Origin: an uncultured Muribaculum sp.
Lineage (GTDB): Bacteria > Bacteroidota > Bacteroidia > Bacteroidales > Muribaculaceae
Assembly (NCBI GenBank): GCA_910589555.1
Contig: CAJUTE010000008.1
Span: forward strand, 1 to 64,000
Length of the DNA: 64,000 nucleotides
Direction of reading: 5' to 3'
A program made the translations under genes and the position numbers. This document shows, piece after piece, positions 16,847 through 25,757 of the stretch. A model generated the notes under the pieces. It had not been told where the DNA came from and searched no databases. It worked only from the letters and a program-made list of their open reading frames with translations. Within the stretch, counting starts at the first letter, position 1; each line of letters starts with the position of its first letter.

Positions 16847-16878
16847 GTTGGTGGATTGTGGGATTTTGTGTAACTTTG
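16847..16878 (+). promoter_or_regulatory. Promoter of the thiamine uptake operon
   Basis: TAACTTTG at 16871-16878 matches TAnnTTTG, and GTTG at 16847-16850 lies 20 nt upstream. The predicted transcript start falls at about 16884, which is the first base of the riboswitch P1 stem. Confidence 0.75.
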
Positions 16879-16883
16879 CGGCA

Positions 16884-16968
16884 GTTAATGGGGGGTGCTC
16901 CCTTGCAGGAAGCTGAGATCACACCCTTTGACCTGATCCGGGTAATGCCGGCGTAGTGAATCATTAAC
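16884..16968 (+). promoter_or_regulatory. TPP riboswitch (THI element)
   Basis: The conserved core is intact: GGGGTGC, then GCTGAGATCACACCC, CCTGATCCGGGTAATGCCGGCG and the closing bases. P1 is formed by GTTAATG at 16884-16890 and CATTAAC at 16962-16968. The 3' strand of P1 ends one base before the ATG of the TonB receptor at 16970, so ligand binding should close the ribosome site. This points to translational repression by thiamine pyrophosphate. Confidence 0.95.
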
Positions 16969-16969
16969 G

Positions 16970-19204
16970 ATGAAAAGAAAATATTGTATTGCTATGGCTG
17001 CGGCAGCATTTGCCGGCGGCCACATGGCAGCCGCCGATATTGACGCGGCTGTCGACACGGTCATCTCGCTTGATGACGTAGAGATTGTAGCCAACAGGGC
17101 TAATTCAAAAACTCCGGTAGCTTATACTAATGTGAGCCGTCGCTCTCTTGAGCGTGTCAACGATGGCAGGGATATCCCTTACTTGCTGTCGATGACTCCG
17201 TCGCTTATCACCACAAGCGATGCCGGTGGCGGCGTGGGATACACTTCGTTGAGGGTGCGCGGATCCGACGGGTCGCGCATAAATGTCATGACCAACGGAA
17301 TTCCCGTGAACGATGCCGAGAGCCATAATGTGTATTGGGTGAATATGCCCGACATGGTGTCGTCGCTTCATGACATCCAGATCCAACGCGGAGTGGGAAC
17401 ATCGGCAAATGGCGCCGGCGCTTTCGGCGCGAGCATAAATATGGTCACGGAGTTTGCCTCCGATTCCCCTTATGCCGAGCTGAGCAGTTCCTATGGCTCC
17501 TATTCCACATATAAGGAGACGCTTCGTGCCGGAACAGGATTGATTAACGATCACTGGAGCGCTGAGCTGCGTGTGAGCGCTCTCGGCAGCAACGGATATA
17601 TCGACCGTGCAAAATCAAGGCTGTGGAGCTATTTCGGGCAGGTTGCCTATCAGAATGGCGGAACACGGCTGAGGCTGCTTGCCTTCGGAGGCAAACAGAA
17701 GACCTATATGGCGTGGGATTATGCCTCGAAAGAGGAGATGAAGGAGTATGGCCGCCGGTATAACCCCTGCGGAAAGTATATCGACAGCGAGGGAAATGTG
17801 GCTTTTTATGCCGATCAGAATGATAATTACACGCAGCATCATCTGCAATTGCTGCTGAATCAACGGCTTGCCGACGGATGGTATCTCAACGCCGGTCTAC
17901 ATTACACCAAGGGCGACGGATATTATGAACAGTATAAGACCGGACGCTCGCTGATTGAATATGGGCTGACCCCGTTTGAGGATGCCGACGGTGCTATTGT
18001 GAAGAAGAGCGACCTGGTGAGATTGAAAAAGATGGACAACGGTTTTGGCGGTGGTGTCTTCTCGGTCAATTATGTTGCCGGTCGGGTGAATGCCGTGGTT
18101 GGCGGAGCGTTGAACAACTTCAAGGGTCACCATTTCGGACAGATCGCCTGGGTGCGTAATTATATAGGCGCTCTTGATCCGCTTCAGGAATATTACCGTA
18201 ATGTGGGTGAAAAGCTTGACGGAAACATTTATGCCCGTGCCAATGTGGATATAACTGCGGGATTGTCGGCTTTTGCCGATATGCAGTATCGCCATATCAA
18301 TTATTCCATAGAGGGTGTGAGCGACACCTACGACTATGCCACGGAGGCTATGCAGCATCTCGACATCCACCGCAAGTATGACTTCTTTAATCCGAAATTG
18401 GGGTTGAACTGGGCGTCGGCTTCGGGGCATCGGGTGTTTGCTTCGTGGGGTGTGGCTCATAAGGAACCCACCCGCGACAATTTCATAGACTGCGATGCCG
18501 ACCGTCTGCCCAAGGCTGAGCGTCTGTTTGACTATGAGCTGGGCTATTCCTATGACAGCCGGTTGTTTGCGGTCTCGGCAAATCTATATTATATGGATTA
18601 TAAAAACCAGCTTGTGGTCACCGGGCAGCTCTCCGACACCGGAAACCCTATAAGCGTCAATATGCCCCACAGCTACCGTGCCGGCATAGAGCTGCAAGCG
18701 GCGCTGCATCCTGTCAAGTGGTTTGACTGGCAAATCAATGCCACCCTGTCGCGCAACCGCATCAAAAACTTCGTGGAGCACATATATGAGGATGAGTGGA
18801 CCAACCCCATCTCATTTGATCTCGGCGACACCCCCATCGCATTCTCGCCCGACTTCACGCTTGCCAATGCCTTTAACTTCCGTTACCGCTGTTTCGACGC
18901 CTCTCTTTCAAGCCGCTATGTGTCGAAGCAATATATGTCCAATGCCCATAGCGACGAGCAGAAATTGGACGCCTATTTTGTGAGCGATCTCCGCATAGGG
19001 TGTGAGCTGAAGGATTTCATCGGGCTGAAAGGATTGTATGCCGGGGTGACTGTCTACAATTTATTCAATGAAAAATATGAGAACAATGGTTATGCCGGTG
19101 CGGGATACTATGTGGAAAATGGCGAAAAAGTGATATACCGCTATGCCGGTTATGCCGCGCAGGCTCCCACTAATGTCATGGCAACCGTGACACTGAAATT
19201 CTGA
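16970..19204 (+). CDS. TonB-dependent outer-membrane receptor, thiamine-regulated
   Basis: A 744-aa protein with a signal peptide (about residues 1-22, ending HMAAA), a plug domain (about 35-165, with VRGSDGSRINVMTNGIPVND and GAFGASINM) and a 22-strand barrel ending in aromatic Phe (VTLKF). A TPP riboswitch directly controls its start codon, and pnuT follows 4 bp later. In Bacteroides the same pair takes up thiamine or its phosphates, so this is the outer-membrane gate for vitamin B1. No CarboxypepD-like domain or SusD partner is present, which fits a vitamin receptor rather than a glycan receptor. Confidence 0.92.
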   Translation: MKRKYCIAMAAAAFAGGHMAAADIDAAVDTVISLDDVEIVANRANSKTPVAYTNVSRRSLERVNDGRDIPYLLSMTPSLITTSDAGGGVGYTSLRVRGSDGSRINVMTNGIPVNDAESHNVYWVNMPDMVSSLHDIQIQRGVGTSANGAGAFGASINMVTEFASDSPYAELSSSYGSYSTYKETLRAGTGLINDHWSAELRVSALGSNGYIDRAKSRLWSYFGQVAYQNGGTRLRLLAFGGKQKTYMAWDYASKEEMKEYGRRYNPCGKYIDSEGNVAFYADQNDNYTQHHLQLLLNQRLADGWYLNAGLHYTKGDGYYEQYKTGRSLIEYGLTPFEDADGAIVKKSDLVRLKKMDNGFGGGVFSVNYVAGRVNAVVGGALNNFKGHHFGQIAWVRNYIGALDPLQEYYRNVGEKLDGNIYARANVDITAGLSAFADMQYRHINYSIEGVSDTYDYATEAMQHLDIHRKYDFFNPKLGLNWASASGHRVFASWGVAHKEPTRDNFIDCDADRLPKAERLFDYELGYSYDSRLFAVSANLYYMDYKNQLVVTGQLSDTGNPISVNMPHSYRAGIELQAALHPVKWFDWQINATLSRNRIKNFVEHIYEDEWTNPISFDLGDTPIAFSPDFTLANAFNFRYRCFDASLSSRYVSKQYMSNAHSDEQKLDAYFVSDLRIGCELKDFIGLKGLYAGVTVYNLFNEKYENNGYAGAGYYVENGEKVIYRYAGYAAQAPTNVMATVTLKF

Positions 19205-19208
19205 TTCT

Positions 19209-19787
19209 ATGCAACTTGACGTCGTCCTTGATATTCTGAAAGTCTCAGTAGGGCTCATTTACCTCTATCTGGAGTACAATGCCAAGCGTGGACTGTGGAT
19301 AGCCGGAGTCATAATGCCGGCTATCTCCCTGTGGCTCTTCTATAATAAAGGATTGTATGCCGACTGTGCCATAAATCTCTATTATCTGGTCATCGCGGTC
19401 TATGGTTATGTGGTGTGGAGCCGGAAGTCGTCATCAGGACAGAAACCCGAGGTGCCCATCACATCGGTACCGGGCAAAGTGGCGGCTCTGTTGGGCGGAG
19501 CGTTTGTTGCCATGTGGCTCTTCATCGCATGGGTGCTTGCGTCGTTCACCGACAGCACTGTGGTGTGGCTTGACTCATTCACCACCGCTTTGAGCATAGT
19601 GGGCTTGTGGATGCTTGCCCGGAAATATCTGCAGCAATGGTTCGTGTGGCTTATCGTGGATGCCGTCTATGTGTGGCTATACTACCACAAAGGAATCTAT
19701 TTTTCGGGCACTCTCTATGCTTTCTATACTGTGATGGCGGTGTTTGGCTATGTCAAGTGGCGTAGACTCATGGCTGAACAGCCTTAA
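19209..19787 (+). CDS. pnuT: PnuC-family thiamine transporter PnuT
   Basis: A 192-aa inner-membrane protein with about seven helices and two internally similar halves (IAVYGYVVWSRK and MAVFGYVKWRR). It belongs to the PnuC family, whose PnuT branch transports thiamine; the upstream TPP riboswitch and TonB receptor select that branch. The usual third gene, a thiamine pyrophosphokinase, is missing here and a fur gene converges instead. The last 4 bp overlap the end of fur. Confidence 0.88.
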   Translation: MQLDVVLDILKVSVGLIYLYLEYNAKRGLWIAGVIMPAISLWLFYNKGLYADCAINLYYLVIAVYGYVVWSRKSSSGQKPEVPITSVPGKVAALLGGAFVAMWLFIAWVLASFTDSTVVWLDSFTTALSIVGLWMLARKYLQQWFVWLIVDAVYVWLYYHKGIYFSGTLYAFYTVMAVFGYVKWRRLMAEQP

Positions 19788-20194
19788 CCGTTGCACTCAG
19801 GACACACTCCCTTCACCATATAGTTCACTGCGTGAACGCGGTATTCCTCCGGCAGTTTGATCGCAGGGACCGGTATATCCTCAAAACAGATGAGTCGCTG
19901 GCATTTCTCGCAATAGAAATGCACGTGCATATCCTCGTCGGTCTCGCCATTATGTCGGCTGCAAGTCTCATACTTGATGATGCCGCGGCCATCCTCTACA
20001 GTGTGGATGAGATGTTTTTCAAGCAGTACTGTCAACGCCCGCAGCACGCTTGATTTCTCAAGTGTCCCTATCTTTTCGTCAAGTTCGCCCAAACTTAATG
20101 GGGCGGGACTTTTTGTCAGCTCCCTCAGTACGAGGATTCTGTTGACAGTGGGTTTTACGTCTGCTTCCTGTAAAATACTTTCGATATCTTTCAT
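19784..20194 (-). CDS. Fur-family transcriptional regulator
   Basis: A 136-aa protein with an N-terminal winged helix (about 1-80, NRILVLRELTKSPAPLSLGELDEKIG) and a C-terminal metal-binding domain. The HVHFYCEKC...C motif and a final CPEC supply a structural zinc site. The group covers Fur, Zur and PerR, and the metal cannot be told from sequence. The frame is open to 20260; the ATG at 20194 (MKDIESILQ) gives a family-typical start. It overlaps pnuT at the 3' end. No target operator was identified. Confidence 0.85.
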   Translation of the reverse strand: MKDIESILQEADVKPTVNRILVLRELTKSPAPLSLGELDEKIGTLEKSSVLRALTVLLEKHLIHTVEDGRGIIKYETCSRHNGETDEDMHVHFYCEKCQRLICFEDIPVPAIKLPEEYRVHAVNYMVKGVCPECNG

Positions 20195-20354
20195 TGCCGT
20201 GTCAGGTATATGAGTGTCTATGCTTTGCGAAGTTAGCAAAGAATTTGGAATTTTGCCCAATCCGAAGCCCGTAACTGCAAAACACCCAAGACAAAAAACA
20301 AACCGAGCAATGTAAATGCAAATTCCGATATGTGTTGAAACATCTTGTCAACCT

Positions 20355-20575
20355 ATGCCGTGCAACGGCAAAATAATTTTAGTTCCGCCACGAGGCGAAG
20401 CCGAGGTGCGGAGAAAGCCACCACCCCGAAACGGGCGTCGAAGACGTCCTATAACCGGAACTACAAAACATCCAATACAAAACGCCATCCCACAATCCCG
20501 TTGTGCTAAAAAAAATCACCCCCTGGGGATAAAAAGTGGGTAAATCCCCCGCAAACCATCACTATCTTTGCCCGA
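20355..20575 (+). other. Structured intergenic stretch 5' of the candidate large RNA
   Basis: Several stem-loops occur without a convincing gene: GCCGT/ACGGC (20357-20361 and 20365-20369), and TAGTTCCG/CGGAACTA (20380-20387 and 20456-20463). The latter encloses a GGC-GAA-GCC hairpin flanked by GA bulges, CCCG/CGGG, and GGCGTC/GACGTC around a GAA loop. Later CACAA/TTGTG closes a TCCCG loop. Strand is not certain. The region 20195-20354 shows nothing I can name. Confidence 0.4.
20563..20570 (+). promoter_or_regulatory. Promoter -7 box of the candidate large RNA
   Basis: TATCTTTG matches TAnnTTTG exactly. No protein start follows within range, and the -33 TTTG is not clear. It would start a transcript near 20577. 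Confidence 0.55.
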
Positions 20576-20576
20576 C

Positions 20577-21018
20577 AAACATAACGGTATCAATCTGCGG
20601 GAGAGACATCCCGTCACGGTTCCGCCACAATCACGGCAACACGCCCGAAGGACGCTGACATCAGCCGGCTACAGTCAGCCCCGAGAGCTTTGCAAATGAA
20701 TGCACGGATCCGTTGGAGTACTCCGACAGGCGCCTTCCTCGCAGAACCCGACCGACAACGACAGCGGAAGCAGATGGAGTCGCCCGAAGTATACTTCGCT
20801 AAGTTTCAGGAAATAATCTGGAAGACTGCTTGAAATTGGCTCAGTGCACAAGCCACCAACACGAAGCCGCCTTCGTTGCTCGGACGGGGATCCCGTTTTA
20901 AACACCCTCTTGTTATCATTCTCCAAGGTGCTGATGCCGTCAGCTGCCTTGTGCCCCCATGTATATCGCCATGTAACAGAAAAAGCTCGCGTAATTTTTT
21001 ACGCGAGCTTTCTCTGTT
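20577..21018 (+). ncRNA. Candidate large structured RNA of about 440 nt
   Basis: The region lies between a TAnnTTTG box and a strong terminator and has no conserved protein frame. Pairings include CGGGA/TCCCG around GAGACA near 20595, GTTGGA/TCCGAC with a GTAC loop near 20712, CGAAG/CTTCG around TATA near 20785, ACGAAG/CTTCGT near 20860, ACGGG/CCCGT near 20885 and GCTGA/TCAGC near 20935. GCACAAG near 20846 pairs with CTTGTGC near 20950, enclosing a multi-branch junction. One stem needs a G-U pair only in the + direction. It lacks the conserved RNase P and tmRNA cores, so I cannot assign a family. Confidence 0.5.
20983..21016. terminator. Bidirectional terminator between the RNA candidate and tkt
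   Basis: A 13-bp perfect stem (arms AAAGCTCGCGTAA and its complement) closes a TTTT loop, with T-rich sequence on both sides. It can end the tkt message on the - strand and a transcript from the left on the + strand. Confidence 0.85.
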
Positions 21019-21040
21019 TATATCCTGTTGAGGAATGCGG

Positions 21041-23074
21041 TTACTTGTTTAAGTATGCTTTGACAAGAGCGAGCACGGCAGGTGTTGTGAACCCGAATTT
21101 TTCATCAAGCACTTTGTAGGGTGCTGATGCTCCGAAGTGATCGAGTCCGAACACTTCACCGTCACGACCAACAACACCTTGCAATGTTGAGGGTAGTCCT
21201 GCTGTCAAACCGAATACCTTGCCTGATGCCGGAATCACGCTGTCGCGATAAGCTTTGGGCTGGCAGTCAAAGAGTCCGATTGACGGGATTGACACCACGC
21301 GGGCGTTGATGCCCTCCTTAGCGAGCTCAGCGGCTACTTCAACGAGCAGTGACACCTCTGAGCCGTTTGCAACGAGAGTCACAGCCGGATTTTCAGCATT
21401 TACCACGATGTATCCGCCCTTTTCAGCTCCGAGAGCTTCGTTGTAGCGGTCGCCTGATGCTGCGGGAAGGTCAGGTATATTCTGGCGGCTTAGAATAAGG
21501 GCGGTAGGAGTCTTGGTGTTTTCCATCGCCATTTTCCAGCACACTGAAGTCTCGGCAGCGTCACCCGGACGCAATACCAGCACGCTCGGTTCGCCCTTGA
21601 AGTTCTTGAGCTGTTCCATCAAGCGTATTTGAGCCTCCTGTTCAACCGGTTCATGGGTCGGACCATCTTCGCCCACACGGAATGCGTCGTGAGTCCAGAT
21701 GTATTTTACAGGAATCTCCATGAGTGCAGCCATGCGCACGGCTGGTTTCATGTAGTCAGAGAATACGAAGAAAGTTCCGCAAGCGCCGATAACGCCTCCG
21801 TGGAGCACGAGTCCGTTCATAAGGGCGCCCATGGTCAACTCCGATACTCCGCAGTGCAGGAATGCGCCTGAGAAGTCGCCGTTGGTGAACGGAGTGGTAT
21901 TCTTCAGGAATGCATCGGTCTTGTCTGAGTTCGCAAGGTCGGCTGAAGACACGATCATGTTGCCAACCTCTTTAGCGAGGGTGTCAAGCACGTCGGCTGA
22001 TGCCTGTCGTGTAGCGATGCCCGGTTTGTGGGCGATATTCTTCCAGTCGATGTTGGGGAGCTTGTTGGCGAGGTAGCTGTCGAGGAGAGCCGCCTTTTCA
22101 GGATTGGCTTCGCGCCAAGCTTTTTCCTCCTCTTTGCGGGCTGCAACTTGGAGACGGAGCACTTGGGCACGGTCCTCATAAAGCTTCTTGACATCTTCCC
22201 AAATGTGGAACGGATCCTTCGGATCGGCTCCAAGATGTTCGATTGTCTTTTCAAAAGAGCCGCCTTTGGAAGCGCTGATCGGGTTGCCGTGGGTTGAGCA
22301 CTGACCTTCGAAGTTTTCGCCGGTAGCGGTGACGCAACCGCGTCCCATCACGGTCTTTCCTATGATTATAGTGGGGCGTTTGTCCTCCTTGATTGCTGCG
22401 TCGAGAGCCTCAGCCATAGCCAAGGGATCGGTGCCGTCGACTTCAAGCACGTTCCAGTTCCATGCGCGGTATTTGGCTGCGGTGTCTTCGCGGGTCACTG
22501 CAGCGGTGTCGGTCGACAGCTGAATGTCGTTGCTGTCATAGAACATGATGAGGTTGTGAAGTCCGAGATATCCGGCAAGACGGCCTGCGCCTTGTGAGAT
22601 CTCCTCCTGCACGCCGCCGTCGGAAATGAAGGTGTAGGTTTTGTGTGACAACCAGTCACCGAAGCGGGCTTGCAAGAAGCGTTCGGCGATGGCGCATCCT
22701 ACTGCCATCACATGACCTTGACCGAGGGGGCCTGAAGTGTTTTCAATACCTCTCTCTACGTGCAATTCGGGGTGTCCCGGAGTGGGGCTTCCCCATTGAC
22801 GGAATTCCTTCAATTCCTCAACGGTGAATTTTCCGGTCAAAGCGAGCACGGAATATAGCATCGGAGACATGTGTCCGGGGTCGAGGAAGAATCGGTCGCG
22901 GGCAATCCAGTTGGGATTGTCGGGATCGGTCACCAGGAATGATGAATAGAGTACGTTGATGAAGTCAGCGCCGCCCATGGCTCCGCCCGGGTGTCCTGAC
23001 TTGGCTTTTTCAACCATTGACGCGGCGAGAACACGGATATTGTCGGCTGCGCGTGTCATTAGATTTTTGTCCAT
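21041..23074 (-). CDS. tkt: Transketolase
   Basis: The 677-aa protein has the thiamine-diphosphate domain (about 1-330, with AKSGHPGGAMGGAD and GDWLSHKTYTFISDGGVQEE), the pyrimidine-binding domain (about 355-530, with THDAFRVGEDGPTHEPVEQ) and a C-terminal domain. It moves two-carbon units between sugar phosphates in the non-oxidative pentose phosphate pathway, in the cytoplasm. It needs thiamine pyrophosphate, so the thiamine uptake operon about 2 kb away supplies its cofactor; this is a biochemical link, not proof of shared control. An MFS sugar permease lies 42 bp upstream. Confidence 0.97.
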   Translation of the reverse strand: MDKNLMTRAADNIRVLAASMVEKAKSGHPGGAMGGADFINVLYSSFLVTDPDNPNWIARDRFFLDPGHMSPMLYSVLALTGKFTVEELKEFRQWGSPTPGHPELHVERGIENTSGPLGQGHVMAVGCAIAERFLQARFGDWLSHKTYTFISDGGVQEEISQGAGRLAGYLGLHNLIMFYDSNDIQLSTDTAAVTREDTAAKYRAWNWNVLEVDGTDPLAMAEALDAAIKEDKRPTIIIGKTVMGRGCVTATGENFEGQCSTHGNPISASKGGSFEKTIEHLGADPKDPFHIWEDVKKLYEDRAQVLRLQVAARKEEEKAWREANPEKAALLDSYLANKLPNIDWKNIAHKPGIATRQASADVLDTLAKEVGNMIVSSADLANSDKTDAFLKNTTPFTNGDFSGAFLHCGVSELTMGALMNGLVLHGGVIGACGTFFVFSDYMKPAVRMAALMEIPVKYIWTHDAFRVGEDGPTHEPVEQEAQIRLMEQLKNFKGEPSVLVLRPGDAAETSVCWKMAMENTKTPTALILSRQNIPDLPAASGDRYNEALGAEKGGYIVVNAENPAVTLVANGSEVSLLVEVAAELAKEGINARVVSIPSIGLFDCQPKAYRDSVIPASGKVFGLTAGLPSTLQGVVGRDGEVFGLDHFGASAPYKVLDEKFGFTTPAVLALVKAYLNK

Positions 23075-23116
23075 TGCGTGAAATTATAAGTATTTTTGTT
23101 TTAGGTAGTAAAATCA

Positions 23117-24475
23117 TTATAGATAAAGCTGCTCCTCCTCTTCATCTACAGGAATTTCGGGGTTTACGTTTTTGCAACCGGCAATTCCGTAGTAAAGCAG
23201 GTAGGCGAGCATTGCTACCACCAACCAGTAAGATGCCATATAACCTGCGCTTGTGGCGATCGCGTTTTGGATGAGAGGCATCACGCCGCCGCCTACCACC
23301 ATCATCATGAAGATACCTGATGCCTGAGCGGTGTATTTGCCGAGACCTTCAACCGCAAGATTGAATATGCCGCCCCACATTACTGATGTGCAAAGTCCGC
23401 ACAATACGAGGAAGAGAGCTTTGGCGGGCACTTGTGCCATGGAGAAACCGTCGGCAGCGCTGTAGGCAGGCATTGAAACGCGGATGTCGCTCGGAAGGAA
23501 GATGGCGATGCAGATGAGAATGATCGCAACCGTTGACACTACGATGAGCTGTGTGCGGCTTGATACCTTGCCCGAGATGACGCTTGAGATGAGACGGCCG
23601 CATAGCATGAGCAACCAGTAGATTGCCGCTACACCTCCGGCGACTGCGGTGGCATTTTCGGTGATGCCTGAAGCGGCGCTGTCGCTAAGATAGAAAATGA
23701 GCACGCCGGGAATGCCGATTTCGATGCCGACATAAAGGAAGATGCCGATGACACCAAGCAGGGTGTGGCGGAAATTCCAGGCGCTGTGGGTGAATTTTAC
23801 TTTATGGTTTTTAACATCCTTGTTGAGGTGGGGTTCGGGGATCTTGACTGCGCTGATCACAATCAAGGCAAACACGAATACGCCCATTGCGATGAACAAC
23901 AGTGGCGCTACGTCGCCCATTGATGTGGTGTCGGTCACCTGTCCGATGAGCATACCCACGAAAAGAGGCGTCAAGGTAGCAGCAAGGGAGTTGAATGAAC
24001 CGCCGGTCTGTACAAGCTGGTTGCCGGTATTGCCGCCGCCGCCAAGAAGGTTGAGCATGGGGTTGACGACTGTGTTGAGCATACACACACAGAAACCGCA
24101 GATAAATGCACCAAGCAGATAAATGATGAAGTTGAGGGTCACTACTTGTCCGCTTACGGTGAACACTCCGGTCTCGGTGCCTACTATGCCTGAGAACCAT
24201 TGGAACGCAAGACCGATAAGCCCCACGATCATCGCATAGAGGGCTGTTTTCTTATAACCGATTTTCACGAGAAGATTTCCTGCCGGTATTCCCATGAAGA
24301 GATAGGCGAGGAAGTTCATCATATTGCCGAGCATTCCTGACCATTCGTAGTTGTTTTTCCAAATAGTGCCGAGCGGGGCTGCCAAGTTTGTGACAAATGA
24401 AATCATCGCAAACAGGAAGAACATCGCGATAATTGCTATCACACGTCCGTTGCTGGATTGTTTTGCTGTTTCCAT
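23117..24475 (-). CDS. MFS sugar transporter of the FucP/GlcP (FHS) type
   Basis: A 452-aa protein with 12 membrane helices. The N-terminal helix pair (IIAMFFLFAMISFVTNLAAPLG), the LLVKIGYKKTALYA loop and GFCVCMLNTVVNPMLN match the fucose-galactose-glucose:proton symporter branch of the major facilitator superfamily. The substrate is not fixed by the sequence. It sits 42 bp upstream of tkt, which suggests import of a sugar entering the pentose or hexose phosphate pool. The last residues are acidic (EIPVDEEEEQLYL). Confidence 0.88.
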   Translation of the reverse strand: METAKQSSNGRVIAIIAMFFLFAMISFVTNLAAPLGTIWKNNYEWSGMLGNMMNFLAYLFMGIPAGNLLVKIGYKKTALYAMIVGLIGLAFQWFSGIVGTETGVFTVSGQVVTLNFIIYLLGAFICGFCVCMLNTVVNPMLNLLGGGGNTGNQLVQTGGSFNSLAATLTPLFVGMLIGQVTDTTSMGDVAPLLFIAMGVFVFALIVISAVKIPEPHLNKDVKNHKVKFTHSAWNFRHTLLGVIGIFLYVGIEIGIPGVLIFYLSDSAASGITENATAVAGGVAAIYWLLMLCGRLISSVISGKVSSRTQLIVVSTVAIILICIAIFLPSDIRVSMPAYSAADGFSMAQVPAKALFLVLCGLCTSVMWGGIFNLAVEGLGKYTAQASGIFMMMVVGGGVMPLIQNAIATSAGYMASYWLVVAMLAYLLYYGIAGCKNVNPEIPVDEEEEQLYL

Positions 24476-24595
24476 GTTAGTGTCTACAGATTGATAAGTG
24501 TTAGTTAGAAATTGTAAATTGGTTGATTGTGTAAAATTAATGAAATTTTTCGTAGTTGCTCCATTTTATGTTGCACAACATGGATTTTCGCCGGT

Positions 24596-25261
24596 TTAGT
24601 ATTCTCTTTCTCCGAAAATAGTAGTACCGATTCTCACCATGTTGCTCCCCTCGTCGATTGCCGTCATGTAGTCGTGGCTCATGCCCATGCTTATGGTGTC
24701 GAGCGTTTCAATGCCGGTGGTCTTGCGCAAATTGTCAAATGCCCGGGCGATGTCGCGGAAATCCTGACGGATGCGGGTCTCGTCGTCGACGTTGCTTGCC
24801 ATGCCCATCACTCCACGCACTCTGATGTTGCCGAGCGAGGGGATGATGCCCGATGCGGCAAGGTCGTCAAGCTCCTGTGGGGTGAACCCGAATTTTGTTT
24901 CTTCGCGAGCCACGTGCACTTGAAGAAGCACATCGACAGTGCGTCCTATTCTCCGGGCTTCTGAATCGACAAGTCTCAGCAGCTTTTCTGAATCGATGCT
25001 GTGGATCAGCGAGGCGTGAGGGATTATGGAGCGTACTTTATTGGTTTGGAGATGTCCTATGAAATGCCATTCCACGTCATGAGGCAATGCAGAAGCTTTC
25101 GCTACAAGCTCGTTGGCGCGGCTTTCTCCGAATGCTCTTTGACCGCAGTCGTATGCTTCCTGCAACGCTTCGACTGGGTGGAATTTGGAAACAGCGACAA
25201 GCGTCACTCCTTTCGGGAGCGACGCTTTGATGTCGTTGATGCGTTTGCCTATAGTTGACAT
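24596..25261 (-). CDS. YggS/PLPBP-family pyridoxal-phosphate homeostasis protein
   Basis: A 221-aa protein with the YggS pattern: VTLVAVSKFHP (Lys binds PLP), FGESRANELVAKA, WHFIGHLQTNK, SLIHSIDSEKLL, and a final MGMSHDYMTAIDEGSNMVRIGTTIFGERE. It binds PLP and balances free vitamin B6 and amino-acid pools rather than catalysing a known reaction. It lies 8 bp after the DUF4494 gene and appears to be part of the argF'-focA-DUF4494-yggS run. Confidence 0.93.
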   Translation of the reverse strand: MSTIGKRINDIKASLPKGVTLVAVSKFHPVEALQEAYDCGQRAFGESRANELVAKASALPHDVEWHFIGHLQTNKVRSIIPHASLIHSIDSEKLLRLVDSEARRIGRTVDVLLQVHVAREETKFGFTPQELDDLAASGIIPSLGNIRVRGVMGMASNVDDETRIRQDFRDIARAFDNLRKTTGIETLDTISMGMSHDYMTAIDEGSNMVRIGTTIFGEREY

Positions 25262-25269
25262 GGGCTTGA

Positions 25270-25719
25270 TTATTCGTTAGAAGATGAGGAGGCAAGTTTT
25301 GCCTTGAACACGTCCATGATAGTGGTTTCCGCGATTGATGCCACTTCGAAATCAGCCATCGTTCCCTTCATGCCTTCCATGAAGTTATCGAGCGCTTCGC
25401 GGAAATTGTTGGCGGCGACAAGGATGTGGCTGGTTGTCTTTTTCTCAACCGCCGTTTTTTCGTCAAGAGTTATGAAGTTGACTTTCACGTGATACCATTT
25501 GTCGGCTGCATCGTTCCAGAATATTTCCGTTATGTTGGTTCGCTTTACTGCTGAGATTGAAAAGTCTCCTGATATGAACGGAGTCAGCTCTTCGATGGTG
25601 CGTGCTTCAGCTTCGGTGAAGCTTAAGGCATCGACCATATAGGGTTCATTGACTTTCTTTTGGGTACCGTTTTCCATCATTTTGTCGTAACGGACTTTAG
25701 TTTCAAACCAGTTGCTCAT
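25270..25719 (-). CDS. DUF4494-family protein
   Basis: A 149-aa soluble protein of a family restricted largely to Bacteroidetes. It begins MSNWFETKVRYDKMMENG, contains VNEPYMVDALSFTEAEARTIEEL and WHVK-like repeats of strands, and has no membrane or secretion signal. The family has no established function. Its gene is nested between focA-like and yggS with short gaps, so it is probably co-transcribed with amino-acid and one-carbon genes. Confidence 0.8.
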   Translation of the reverse strand: MSNWFETKVRYDKMMENGTQKKVNEPYMVDALSFTEAEARTIEELTPFISGDFSISAVKRTNITEIFWNDAADKWYHVKVNFITLDEKTAVEKKTTSHILVAANNFREALDNFMEGMKGTMADFEVASIAETTIMDVFKAKLASSSSNE

Positions 25720-25757
25720 ATTTGTATGTGATTATAAGTTTTGTAGAATAGTGATTG

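Noticed and set aside
20696..20833. A 45-codon open frame starting MNARIRWSTPTGAF
   Set aside because: It lies inside the structured gap, has no known homologous pattern, and a longer opposite-strand frame (20675-20926) covers the same bases, so it is probably chance.
20577..21018. RNase P RNA, tmRNA, SRP RNA or cobalamin riboswitch for the structured gap
   Set aside because: The GAGGAAAGTCC and ACAGAA..GGCTTA cores of RNase P, the tag frame and acceptor ends of tmRNA, the GGAA domain of SRP RNA and the GCCACTG box are all missing.
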